A stretch of 64,000 nt of DNA. It comes from Sinotaia quadrata. Taxonomy: Eukaryota > Mollusca > Gastropoda > Architaenioglossa > Viviparidae. Below the pieces are notes generated by a model. It ran no database searches, was not told where the DNA came from, and worked only from the letters and a program-made list of their open reading frames with translations. The position numbers and the translations under genes are program-made. The first letter of the stretch is position 1, and every line of letters starts with the position of its first letter. The stretch is from positions 32,814,259 to 32,878,258 of the forward strand of contig CM054181.1 of the NCBI GenBank assembly GCA_028829895.1. Direction: 5' to 3'. Positions 24,222-36,400 of this stretch are shown here, in pieces.

Positions 24222-26659
24222 TGTCACCACCCACCCTCCCTTCTCCGACAGGAGGGGAGAGGGATGGTGGCTTGCCGACTCCACGTAGGACTTGCATAAA
24301 GAGAATGACAAATCCACACACAGAATACCAAGATGTTTGTTTGGCTCGAATTTAATTCTGCGTGTAGGTTACGTATTGCCGACATGTTTGCATGTGTGCT
24401 TGCATACGGGTAGGGGTGAAGTGTAGACGGCACAGACGACACAACGTATAACAACGACAGCAACCACTCTTTCGAAACCATAGACAGGAGAAAGCCGCAG
24501 TATCAGAGTACGAGTTCAAATTTATTGGTCTATAGGTTTCCTCTCACACGTTGGTTAGTCAGTCAGCCATCCACACTCACACCCATGGGAAAGGGGGAAG
24601 AAAGAAGAAAGAAAAATGATAAATGATGAATTAAAATCAAAGAAATACAAAACTCAATTTCTTCATGCAGTACTACTTCTAACATTGCTTAGGCATTTTA
24701 CAACATAATAGAACAGTCATTATTTCAGAGTTCTGGCGCCACTACTTATATCAATGTTCAATAATAATACACAAAGTTCAAAACAAATGTCATTTAACTT
24801 GCAAGTCTTTTCAATGGTTCCACCAATATCTCTTTCTATCAAGGTTTACTTCTAATTTTAGGTTTTAATGCTTAATTAAGATTCTAGTTTTAGTTTTAGG
24901 TTCTAGTTTATATTTATGTGCTACGTGCTCTGAGATTTCCCTAATTAGTTAGAATTTTCTTTTACTCACATAGGTATTGTCACGTTCTCCTTGTTCTCTG
25001 CTCATATAATTCGTTACTCTCTCTTGTTCTCTGCTCGTATGGTTCGTTACTTTCTCTTGTGCTGGGCTCACATCGTTATCGGCTCTTTCTCCATGTGCTG
25101 GGCTCACATCGTTACACTTTCTTCTTGTGCTGGGGGGGGGGGTTTGATGATACAACAAAAACATCGTCGACGTCTCGACCTGGCCGCTCTCACTGTTACG
25201 ACGGCTGCTACACTTCACGCTCCCGTGCGCTTCTCTCGTTAGGCCTAATTTCTCAACTTTCATTGCGTTCTCTCTTCTCTCTTCTTCTCTTCAATTTCTG
25301 CTCATTTCATCTCATCTCTTAACTTCGTTTCTCATCTTCTCTTCTCTTCCTCACAACGGCCAACCTTTGCCGTTCTCGGCGGTATGTCTCATGCATGACC
25401 GCTACTGCTTCCAACGATAGTTACTACCACTATGTAACATCTCGTTCTGTAACATCTCCCAGCGCCGTGACATTAAACTTCCACCAGGAATTTGCCTTCT
25501 GCCTGGAAAATAATCGATCACCCGCGGTCTTTGACAGAGTCTTTGAAAACCTGAGATGGCTATCTGATTTGATTTGGCCCATCTAAAAACTGCAGCGGTC
25601 ATTACGACGCGCTCTTACGCAGCCCAGGTAGACATGTGTCACACTGTTACAGGGTCCAAGAACCCTCTAGTTGCTTGCCTCCCAACTTCGAAGAGTTTTC
25701 TTGGTACCAACAAAGCAGGGAGAAACAGAGAGCATGTTCCGCTCTCCTACAACACGCTACATTTTCCACGTTTCTCTTCCACGTTTCTCATCCGCCCCTG
25801 GCTCTGTCTCCTCTTTTATACACAAACTCTTGTACGTCACTTTCTATGAGATGACTCGAACACCCCCCTCCTTCCAGCACAGACACTATCCCCCTTCTGC
25901 ACTGCCCATTTACAACCAGCACTGTATGTGCTTAGGAATATTCTCTGCCCACCCTGGCCACCTCTGGCGTCCAGTTCTCTCAGTGCCAAAGTATCAAGTT
26001 TCCAGTTGGCACCAGTGATTTACGTATCCATTTAACCTCTAGCTAACTCTCAGAGCACACACTAAAATCTCAGAGCAAGCTGCCCTACTCCTATTTATTT
26101 TAAAAACTATAGTTACTGGCAGCTCATGGCCACCTGGCAAGCAGTACACACACAGACCAACCTTTTTAACTTAGTAATACTAATATTAACTTTCCAATAA
26201 CTCAACTTCTATTTCACTAGTACTTTCACATAACAATAGTAATTACACAATAACAATCAATATCAGCCTACTACCAAACATTTATAGTGGTGGTTCAAAA
26301 AAAAAATGTTTACATTTCAAAAACTTAGTCTGCCTCCGGTCACAGACATAATTGGCGTCCCAGCGCTCGCTCACGAATTCCGTACGCTGGCCCTACGCTG
26401 ACATATATTTATGAGCATGATGTCCCGACCGCAGAGGGTCAAGCCAGCATTCTCTTGCAAGCTAATTATATCTTTTCCATTCCCCGACACGAACTTAAAG
26501 CTAATGTTTCCAGACTTAGTTTTTCCCGTTGTTGACAAATGGTCATTTTCACCCTGTCCCTCTTTTAATTAACTTAGCGGTTTCGTTCATAGTTTAAAGT
26601 TAGAAGTTACTTAGAGGGAGAGAAAAAAAAATTATTAATATTTCTTGATTTTCGTGACA
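24222..26659. mobile_element. LTR-like insertion, 2438 bp, probably a long solo LTR
   Basis: Starts TGTCACCACC and ends TTTTCGTGACA, flanked by the 5-bp duplication TATAC (24217-24221 and 26660-26664). Copy A carries the unfilled site near 6205-6215. It has a poly-G run near 25131, a pyrimidine-rich tract (25240-25350), many short chance frames and no retroelement coding motif. Related sequences start at 11739 and about 62937. A large non-autonomous LTR derivative is the alternative to a solo LTR. Confidence 0.72.
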
Positions 26660-26939
26660 TATACATAGGAAGAGAGTGTCAAGAAAGGAGCGAAAATATG
26701 CATGGATGCGGTGGGCAGGTGATTGTGGCTGGAGTTCGTGTGTATATAATGGTGAGAGAGAAATGGTACTTTGGGCTGGAGTCCATGTACATATTCACGG
26801 GTGAGGAAGAAAGGTTCGAATCCATAAATTCATCATTGCAGATAGAGAAATCTTGCACTTGGTGTAGCACTAAACGGTCCGCCAGTGAAGGGAGTAGAAA
26901 ATAAAACAGAGTATCAGGGATCCGAGTGTTTGTATTTGA

Positions 26940-27150
26940 TCAGTTCTTAGTGGGTGGATGGGGGTTCGTGACTCAATTGTTTGGATGAAAGTTAGTTAAT
27001 ATTGTGAAATTACATTACTCATTATATAGGAAGTTCCAGTAGTGCGCAACTTGTGAGTGGGGAATTCATATTAGGAACGAATCCTATATTTAACCGCTGA
27101 TAAGTGATTATATTTATTAATGATAAAAGAATTCATAGATAATAATCGTT
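26940..27150 (+). repeat. dispersed repeat (copy B)
   Basis: Segmental-duplication partner of 6480-6690. Confidence 0.7.
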
Positions 27151-28524
27151 ATAGAGGTCAAACGCACTAACGCCGCCACACCCACCTTTCTCACTGATTG
27201 GCAGATTGGATGAGAATGACATTGGCGAACATTGACGATATTATAACACATCAAATATGTCACACAGATGTTGAATACTGGCATTATATAACTCCTATCG
27301 ACTACATTTTTACTCAGGAACTTGATAAACACATCATACTACCTGCTATGATCCATTCATTTGCCCGATCTGTACTTTCGCCTGGTCTTCGTATAACCAG
27401 TTCGCAACAGCTGCGGGTTGTTCATCTTGATGTTTTGTACATATAATCATTTGTTCATCTCTGTTCGTTATCTCGTTTTCACTGTGAAATCTTCACTATT
27501 GTCCAGTCAAAGTGGATATTTTATAGCCTTATTTGTTTTTCATAGACTTTAAAATTGTTTTTAATTTACTTCTAGCTCTTTCGCCCTTTATTTACACTGT
27601 CGTGTTCAGTTTCAAATCTTATTGCCGTCTGTCCGAACTTACCAGAAGGATGTACGTTGTACCCCTCTCATCAGAGAGATAAAGAGAAACAAACAGTATC
27701 CACTCATTTGATCGATTCTATGATATGGGTGGATTTAAGCGATTATTTTCCAAACCTTTAACCCTTCTAATCCCACCCATGACGGGTCTTTGTCGATTGC
27801 AGTAGGAGAAACTGGTCAAACCTCAGGAACATTACTCATTAAATATTCTATTCTTCCATCTCCAAGTACCCGTTCAGAAATTCCTACACCTCTTGCAAGC
27901 ACAAACGCTTCCTGGCCCCCACACATTTCTTTTAACTCAGGGGGTATACACTTCCCAAAATGTTTAATGACTGACTTAATATAATCAATTTCTTTAGCCC
28001 CTACCCATTAAGCTACATATATCCTTCCCAAATAAAAACACGGAAGTGGAAGTGTTATCAAATAACAACAAATGTATTCGATGCAACGAATAAGATTAAT
28101 AAGTGCAAACAAACAAAAAGTAGTCATAAGGCAATAATAAAAGAAAGAAAATAAAATGGTTTATCAAAGCCGGATTTAAGTTCCTAATAAGCAATTAACA
28201 GAACTCTCACAAGAGTACTAAATTGTTTGTGAGATCTCATACATTGACATAGAATATAAAGTCTTTTAGAGTCTCTTGCTCTTCAATGATTCATCAAATC
28301 ACATGAAGTATTTTGTTAAATAATACAGTTTTTGGTTGTGGAATTAGAATAAGAAATCATAGAGGAAATATAACAAGGGTGACAGAGATGCTCAGATGGA
28401 GTTATCTTCCTTGGTGGGTGCGACGTGTGACATGATAGCTACCATTGATTTTTACTGCATTGGCCTACATGAATTCTCACACTGCCGCAAATGATCATGC
28501 ACAGCATGTGAGTTAAGTTGCTGA

Positions 28525-28670
28525 CAAATGCAAGGTCTACCACTGTGGACAGTTTAGGCAGATGTAACGATGACAATTGCAAAGTCTACCACTGTGGACA
28601 GTTTAGGCAGATGTAACGATGACAATTGCAAAGTCTACCACTGTGGACAGTTTAGGTAGATGAAACGACG
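28525..28670. repeat. ~49-bp tandem repeat, 3 units (copy B)
   Basis: Same unit as 8866-8950 with one extra copy. Confidence 0.85.
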
Positions 28671-30212
28671 ACGAAAGAATCAGTTGGTATATAACTATCA
28701 GAAGAGCTTGGTTGGTCAAGCATGAACCTTTTTACTTTTTGCTTTGTTGGTTTGTGGCTTGAGCACTGTTAGAACATATAATTAATTTCCAGGTATCAGT
28801 TCGTGTGTAGGAAATCATTTTGATTTCACAATCTTTTCTTAGCTCTCTCTTATTCACCCACACACATAGTAATTTTATAAACCATCATAAATTCTGGTCA
28901 CAACAAGTAGACCAATAGTATATAATATATTGCAGTTATTACATTTAGATTGACAGAGAAATCATAATATTCATAACCTAATATATTTCTCAGTCACAAT
29001 AATCAGGCATCAATATACACAATTACTACATTGGAAATAACAGAAATAATAAAATTCGCAGGCTAATGTATTTCTCAACCCACTATGGCATTACTAAAAA
29101 ATACAGAAAACATAGTATTCACAACCAATGTATTCTTCAGCCACAGCAACAGGCAGACATATACAATTTCTACATTAGTCAAAATGCAAGAAAATGCAAT
29201 TAAAATCCTTTGCATGGCTGAAATTAAAATGAATATATATATATAAACTAGATACACAATTTGGTCAGGGAAAAATTTCTTGAAATGAAAATACAATTAT
29301 TTGGCTTACAATATTGCAATAATATTTGTACAACATTTTAGTTTTACTGTTTCTAAGTAACTTTTCCAAACATACCTCAACCGGTGCGCTGACCGAATCA
29401 AGCCAGAAATTTGGTATAAGCATTCAAGACAAGTGATTTATTCACAATTTTGACTGAACGTATAAACAGGAGTGAAGAAAAATTTAATCAGCTTAACGAG
29501 TTAATATAAAATCTCGAGGTATGTTCTAGTCTTAGACACAAAAGTCGGGAGATCTCTTGTTCGCCTAAACGGAGAAATCTTTCATGTTAGCCGTTTTAGA
29601 CATCACGACCCAAGTTACAGTCGGCAAAATCCTGTGATCTGAATGTAGGTTAGCTTTGCCAATTTTAATTCCTGTTTATGAAACTGCACGATATATGACG
29701 CCTGGCAATTTTCTCTACTGATGCATGATTAAGACGCAAGCACTCGGCCTTTTAACCAGCGCGATTATGCAAATTTTTTTAGTTGCTAGCAGACTGGATG
29801 TCTATCGACTCTAGTCTTTTGATCCACGCTTAGTGATTATTTCTACTCTCGCAAGAAAAAGAAATTCGCTCAGTAAAATAGGAAACATTTAATAAAAGTA
29901 AAAAAATTAATGTTTCAAGAAAAATATAATAATGAATTTTCACTCATGTTCTTTGCATTTTTTTGTGCCACAGCTGCTTTGCTGCCCAGACAAAACCATT
30001 ATACTGATAATTGTTTTCTTAAGTTTATGTCCAGTTAAAGTGACTTGACAATATTTATGATAACGGACAGACTGGTCATGATTGCATCCAAGCTCACAAG
30101 CACTATATGACAAAAGTATTATATACAAATATTATCAACAATAGTAAAGAATAATTATATATTAATTATGAATTACAAGATATTTTTTTATTTCTATCTA
30201 TCTATCCATCTA

Positions 30213-30482
30213 TTAATCCCTTAGTCTTGCCGACCGTTGGGCCACCACTGATGACCTAACAACCAGCTTCCTCCATTCCATTCTGTTCTCTGCTAATTTT
30301 ACTGTATTGCTCAGCCTCAGTCCTGCCCATAAGAACACAGGTACAAACAAGGAGCGCATCAGAATGATCTTTGAGCTGAATGCGATGTTTCTGTCTTTCC
30401 AAACTGTCTTCAGCCTTGCCATTGCTGTTATTGTCAGTGAAATCCTGGACAGTATATCTGGTTTTGATCCCTCATCTGTCAC
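30213..30482 (-). mobile_element. non-LTR retrotransposon 3' fragment, internally deleted
   Basis: Minus-strand frame: ISLTITAMARLKTVWKDRN, IILMRSL, then jumps to AENRMEWRKLVVRSSVV and ARLRD, followed by a (TATC)n tract near 30195-30212 at the element's 3' end. These are C-terminal sequences of a common invertebrate LINE polyprotein; the piece between is missing. Confidence 0.75.
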
Positions 30483-30914
30483 GATGGCTCCTTGAATTTA
30501 TTTATTGTTTCCAGTTTCTGATCACCAAAGCATTAAGGAAATAAAATACTATTTTAAAACCTAAAACAAAACAAACTAATTTGACTAGACACCCTTACTC
30601 AGAGACTATGTGTTACAATTATACTGAATGCTACACCACAGTGACAGTAAAAATTCACTTATGATAACGCAAAAGTGTTTATCAATTAATATTTAAAATT
30701 GAATATAAACGAAGAAGAAATATGTATTTAAATCGTTTCGATTTTTTTCCTCACAATAAAATTTTCTTATCACTCTGATTGCTAACTGTTAGAATATTTT
30801 TTAATACCAGAATTAAAATCTGTAATACCAGAATTTCAAAAAATAATCCCAATAGTTTTCCTGAACAGTCCTTGAGTTCTTTTGTAGGTCGTGATACTCC
30901 ACTTATAAAACTCA

Positions 30915-31149
30915 AGTAGTTTTACGGTGATTCATTAAAGTATTCAGCTTGATTGCTAAATGGTGGAACTGCCATCGACATGAATGTTTGATCTCTACCA
31001 TTAGAGTCAAGGAAGCTGTCGTGAGAATTATCCGATTCTCTATCATCAGATTTAATTTTTGTTTCTGCTTCATTGTCTGCATTTTTTCTAATTGAAAGGT
31101 GCCCCCCTCTCTCTCTTTCTGCCTCTCGTTCACGCTCTAAGCAATCCAA
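30915..31149 (-). pseudogene. unrecognised coding-like fragment, minus arm
   Basis: Minus-strand frame about 78 codons long ending at a TAA near 30922: very charged (YYLDCLEREREAERERGG), then SDDRESDNSHDSF and VPPFSNQAEYFNE. Its last codons are shared with a plus-strand frame from 31227. No family recognised; probably a piece of an unknown cellular gene. Confidence 0.4.
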
Positions 31150-31256
31150 ATAGTATCTCTTTCCTGTTTTCTCAAGTGCTTATCGAGATCTTTCCCTGAT
31201 CTTTCCCTGTTACCGGATACATTTCGATTTAGCAATCAAGCTGAATACTTTAATGA
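30932..31256. repeat. perfect 30-bp inverted repeat, 265-bp loop
   Basis: Arms 30932-30961 and 31227-31256 are exact reverse complements (ATTTAGCAATCAAGCTGAAT... on the plus strand of the right arm). Confidence 0.95.
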
Positions 31257-31491
31257 GTATTTGTGTCAGTCTGAGAAACTAGCCACTGCTCACCAGATGC
31301 CACAAAATAGTGTACTTCAAATTTCTTATGTTGAGAAAGTCAAGTCTGAGAAAGTCAATCGGAATGCAATAAAGTTTAGCATGAAAGAAGGAATGAATAT
31401 GTGTATAAACAAGAATGGACAATTATATCACAGATGTGCTACAACTGTAACTGTAGTGGTTAAAGTGCTAAAGTGTTTTCAACAAAAATAA
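31222..31491 (+). pseudogene. unrecognised coding-like fragment, plus arm
   Basis: Plus-strand frame reads FSNQAEYFNEYLCQSEKLA and on to a TAA at 31489. The first ten residues repeat those of the minus-strand fragment at 30.9 kb, as if one gene had been broken and one side inverted. Not recognised. Confidence 0.4.
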
Positions 31492-31689
31492 ACAAAAATA
31501 TCCACCTAAGTCTCATTTAGGGCTTTGCGTTTCGTCAACTAAACTATTTTAGTCGATGTAAATCGGTAAACAGTTTTACTGATGATGAATATAATCTTTG
31601 TTCAAGAGCATATACAGTTTCATTAATGCTTTGTGTTAATATTGGTTTGACATCTAGGGATGTTTGCCTTTGAATATGTTGTGAGCTAC

Positions 31690-32120
31690 TCTGTGTACGT
31701 TACGTGTATATTGGTTATATCTTTGACATCTATGGAGTGTTTTCAATTAATATGTTTTGTGTTACTGTGTACGTTACGTGTATATTGGTTATATCTTTGA
31801 CATCTATGGAGTGTTTTCAATGAATATATTTTGTGTTAGTGTGTACGTTACGTGTATATTGGTTATATCTTTGACATCTATAGAGTGTTTTCAATGAATA
31901 TGTTGTGTCACTCAGTGTACGTTACGTGTATATTGGTTATATCTTTGACATCTATGGAGTGAAAACTAAAACTTTGACATCTATGGAGTTAATATGTTTT
32001 GTGTTAATATGTGTACATGGCATGCATATTGGTTATATCTTTGACATCTATGGAGTGTTTTCAATGAATATGTTTTGTGTTAATATTTGTAAATAGCATG
32101 CATATTGGTTGTATTTTGGA
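31690..32120. repeat. ~73-bp minisatellite, about 6 units
   Basis: Units with cgtgtatattggttatatct + ttgacatctatggagtg. It lies just upstream of the EF-hand gene promoter. Confidence 0.9.
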
Positions 32121-32468
32121 CATCAAGGGGATGTTTTATTATGAATATGTTGTGTGCTAATGTGTTGTCTCCTGTATCCGTTCTTCTCTTTGTGCGTATG
32201 TATGTAAGCTCAAAAGGACTGCCAGTAATATTTATATTTGTATCTTTTCTCGATGCTTGGACAATGTGTACCTGTCACAGTATCTCATTTCTGATACAAG
32301 ATAAAGAATGACAAACGAGAGTGTGTCTTTAATTAAAGTCGTTTTCAATACGCACTTCATATTAATCTCCAGTGCACAATAAACATACATCAACGATTGT
32401 ATTCTCCAATACAAATAAACATAATAGTTAATAGTAACTCTTGCTACAATGACTTCCAGCTCAGAGAC

Positions 32469-32475
32469 TATATAA
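32469..32475 (+). promoter_or_regulatory. TATA box of the EF-hand gene
   Basis: TATATAA lies 76 bp before the ATG at 32551, allowing a start site near 32500 and a 5' UTR of about 50 bases. Confidence 0.45.
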
Positions 32476-32550
32476 CGATCGACAATTTCAACACAACTAA
32501 GCTTTCCTAAAGTCTTCGCCTGTTTTACAGTTTTTCTACCCTTTCGGAAG

Positions 32551-32556
32551 ATGAAG
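32551..32556 (+). CDS. EF-hand gene coding exon 1 (Met-Lys)
   Basis: ATGAAG followed by donor GTATTA; -3 base is A. Joining in phase 0 to the acceptor at 32992 gives a signal peptide beginning MKIVAGTLL. Two codons alone cannot be proven from sequence. Confidence 0.6.
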
Positions 32557-33343
32557 GTATTATATTTCTACTGATAAATTTATAGCATTAAAATTTGCTT
32601 ATCATCATTATTTCGTTAAATAATGTTAAAAATAGCATACATCAGATATTCACAAATACTCGGCATTTATTTAATGGTAATCCAACATTTTCTAAACATT
32701 AATATTTATTTACTGAATAAATTCTTTATCTGCATTTATTAAAATATGATTTAAATCCCTTCTTCCATTTATCCATCACTTAGTTCGTCAAGTTAACTTC
32801 CTTAGCGTGTAGCAATGAAAGGGGGAATGGTGCAGAATTGCTTCAGTAGAGGTATATTTTTATTTGTTTTGCTCACTGGCTAAATAACTCTGTAAATTAT
32901 AAATTCGTGTAAGTATAGACTTTGCTCACTAAATAAATTAGAGAAGATTAAGCACAACGATAGTGTCAGAATTTGTTTATAATTTCTCTCAGATTGTTGC
33001 TGGCACTCTGCTGACCGTTTTGATTGTGCTGTCAGACATGCTGCCAAGGTCAGAAGCGGATTGGTGGAGTGATACGTGGAACAAAATAGCTGATGTAAAT
33101 GCTTTCTGCGATTTACACATAGCTTTTTTTTTTTACATTTCAGTATGAGTTATCTTTCCATTGAACAAATTCGTCTCATGAGCTCTCCAACCTACAAAAT
33201 GTTTATTGATGTTGTACATGTTGTTCTTCACTAACAATGTGTTTAAGGATATTTAAATGCAAGTGTAGTTATACTCCTTGACTGCAAATTTGCAATTTTA
33301 TAAGACAGAAATCAATTACCCTTTCAACTTACGCAATTTATGT

Positions 33344-33434
<91 letters not shown>

Positions 33435-36400
33435 CATTACAAAGATAACATAATAACCACGAAATTCTTTAGTCTTGCATTGCAATTTGGTTGTAAATAA
33501 ACACATGAATGAAAGTGATTATCTTATTGAATTTATTTTCTTTCAGAACTTTATTCATTTGTAGATGTATCAGTATTTGTTAATATTGTAATAAGAAACA
33601 ATAATTTATATAATTCTCTTAGCTAACTTCTGTAACATTTATCAGTGGATTGAATGAAAAATAGGTATAACTTACTTAATTACGCTCACTTACATTTCTA
33701 TGTCTTGGCGTGATTGTACTCTCCTACATTGCTGTGTCTTGGTGTGATTGTATTGCTGTGATTTGGTTTGATTATACTCTCCTACGTTGATTTGTCTTGG
33801 TGTGATTGTACTCTCTTATAATAATGTGTCTTGGTGTGATTATACTCTCTTATATTGCTGTGTCTTGGTGTGATTATACTCTCCTACATTGCTGTGTCTT
33901 GGTGTGATTATACTCTCCTACATTGCTGTGTCTTGGTGTGATTATAAACTCTTACACCGCTGTGTTCCTTGGTGTGATTATAAACTCTTACACCGCTGTG
34001 TTCCTTGGTGTGATTATGCTATCATACAAAGCTTGCATATTGGTATAAATTTACTTTCTTAAAGTGTGTTGCGTGTCGTGGAATAATTAAACTCTCGTAC
34101 AGTGCTTTTTTGTATAATAATACTCTTACATTCCTATTTTCCTGGTGTTGTTATACTCATTTTCATTATGTTTTGCAGATTCTTCTTGTCGAGATTTAAT
34201 ATAATTAATTAATATATTTTCAGTATAGTTTGTATACACATCTGACAAATGCAAGAAAATATGTTGCAAAGATGTCTAATGTAAATTATCTCCTATATCT
34301 AGCAGATTGGACAGAATAGTCTTTTCTTCTTTATGCATAAACAAAAATGGGAACTGTTGGTTCGTCTTTGAGGTATTCTAAAATTCGTTAATGCGTTATT
34401 GCAAACCAAAATAAAAATTGAAATGAATATTCTCCTTTAAGAGTAATGAATGCGTTCATTCATACATCAAGAATGTAAGTCTATCATTTGACAATTACAT
34501 ATTTATTCATTCATACATCAAGTATGTATACCTGGCATTTGACTGACATGCAATATTCCATACATCAGCCTGTGTTAAGAGATAGTGATTTACTGTTACT
34601 ATTGCAATAGGTCATACATCAGTCTTGTGTTAAAAGATAGCGATTTACTGTTACTATTGCAATAGGTCATACATCAGTCTTGTGTTAAAAGATAGCGATT
34701 TACTGTTACTATTGCAATAGGTCATACATCAGCCTTGTGTTAAAAGATAGCGATTTACTGCTACTATAGAAATAAGTCATACATCATTCAGGTATGCATA
34801 CTTGCATTGCAGTATGATTTTAAACACAATTGCTTACGTCTTTTATCTACCCAGAGTGCTACTGACATCGTCATAGATTCCTTGACTAACAAGAATAAGC
34901 GAGACGTCAAAGCGAACCTGTTGACAACTGGTCTTGACAAGAGTGAGTGTGCTTCAATGGGGATTACGAAAGATGTCAAGTTTAATCAGCAAATGACTGC
35001 CGACGCCTTCCAGAAAGCTGATGGTAGGTCACACATAAAATAAGAGTAGTGAGACTAGATGTAGATCTCACATAAAATAAGAGTAGTGAGACTAGATGTA
35101 GGTCTCACATAAAATGAGAGCAGTGAGATTAGTGTGTGGATCTCATGTAATACATAAAACAAAGACAAGTATGTAGATCTTGTGTAACACATACAGCAGT
35201 GAGGTATGTACCTAGATCTTAGGCAATACAAAAAATCCAGTGTGGTAATTATTTAGATCTCATACAACACATTGACAGAAGAAGGGTGCGGATAGATTTA
35301 AAAAATTCATTTCTGTAAACAAGACATGCGTAAAGAAATATCGTCTTTAAATTTTATATTTGTTGCAAATCTTTCTATAAAAGTGTCATATAGAAGTTTT
35401 TTTGGGTTTTTTTTTTTTTGTGCATATTCGATCATTGAAATTAAATTGTGGAGAAACATACAGAAAAATATGAGTTTAAAATATACTTTCAAAATATAGT
35501 TTGATTTTTGCCATGTGCATTTATGTTCTATACAAGCATGTTGACAGGTAGGTCCGATAATTGTGGATTAAGGGAAGATAATTTTAAGTGAAAATATGTA
35601 TCGACCCTTTACCGCTTTACTGAATGTGAACATAAATTCTGTCTTCCTCCCTACCCTCCACAAAAATAAAACAATCAGGTTTCGATGTGAACGGACTTGA
35701 TAGCAAATGGGTACTCACAATTTTGTACTCATAATTTTGTACTCATAATTTTGTACTCATAATTTTGTAAAAGTATGAATTATTTTGTACTCATAATTTT
35801 GTAAAAGTATGAATTATTTTGTACTCATAATTTTGTAAAAGTATGAATTATTTTGTACTCATAATTTTGTAAAAGTATGAATTATTTTGTACTCATAATT
35901 TGGTAAAAGTATGAATTATTTTGTACTCATAATTTTGTAAAAGTATGAATTATTTTGTACTCATAATTTTGTAAAAGTATGAATTATTTTGTACTCATAA
36001 TTTGGTAAAAGTATGAATTATTTTGTACTCATAATTTTGTAAAAGTATGAATTATTTTGTACTCATAATTTTGTAAAAGTATGAATTATTTTGTACTCAT
36101 AATTTTGTAAAAGTATGAATTATTTTGTACTCATAATTTTGTAAAAGTATGAATTATTTTGTACTCATAATTTTGTAAAAGTATGAATTATTTTGTACTC
36201 ATCATTTTGTAAAAGTATGAATTATTTTGTACTCATAATTTTGTAAAAGTATGAATTATTTTGTACTCATAATTTTGTAAAAGTATGAATTATTTTGTAC
36301 TCATAATTTGGTAAAAGTATGAATTATTTTGTACTCATCATTTTGTAAAAGTATGAATTATTTTGTACTCATAATTTTGTAAAAGTATGAATTATTTTGT

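Larger units (their letters stand above)
19215..29812 (+). repeat. segmental duplication copy B
   Basis: Partner of 1640-9971. Longer because of a 2.4-kb LTR-like insertion (24222-26659) and a 2-kb block (about 19690-21665) absent from copy A. No functional gene was recognised inside. Confidence 0.88.

Noticed and set aside
32815..32851. Alternative first exon of the EF-hand gene (ATG at 32815, donor at 32852)
   Set aside because: It needs a poor acceptor at 32969 to keep frame and gives a less typical signal peptide than MK from 32551. Kept only as an alternative.
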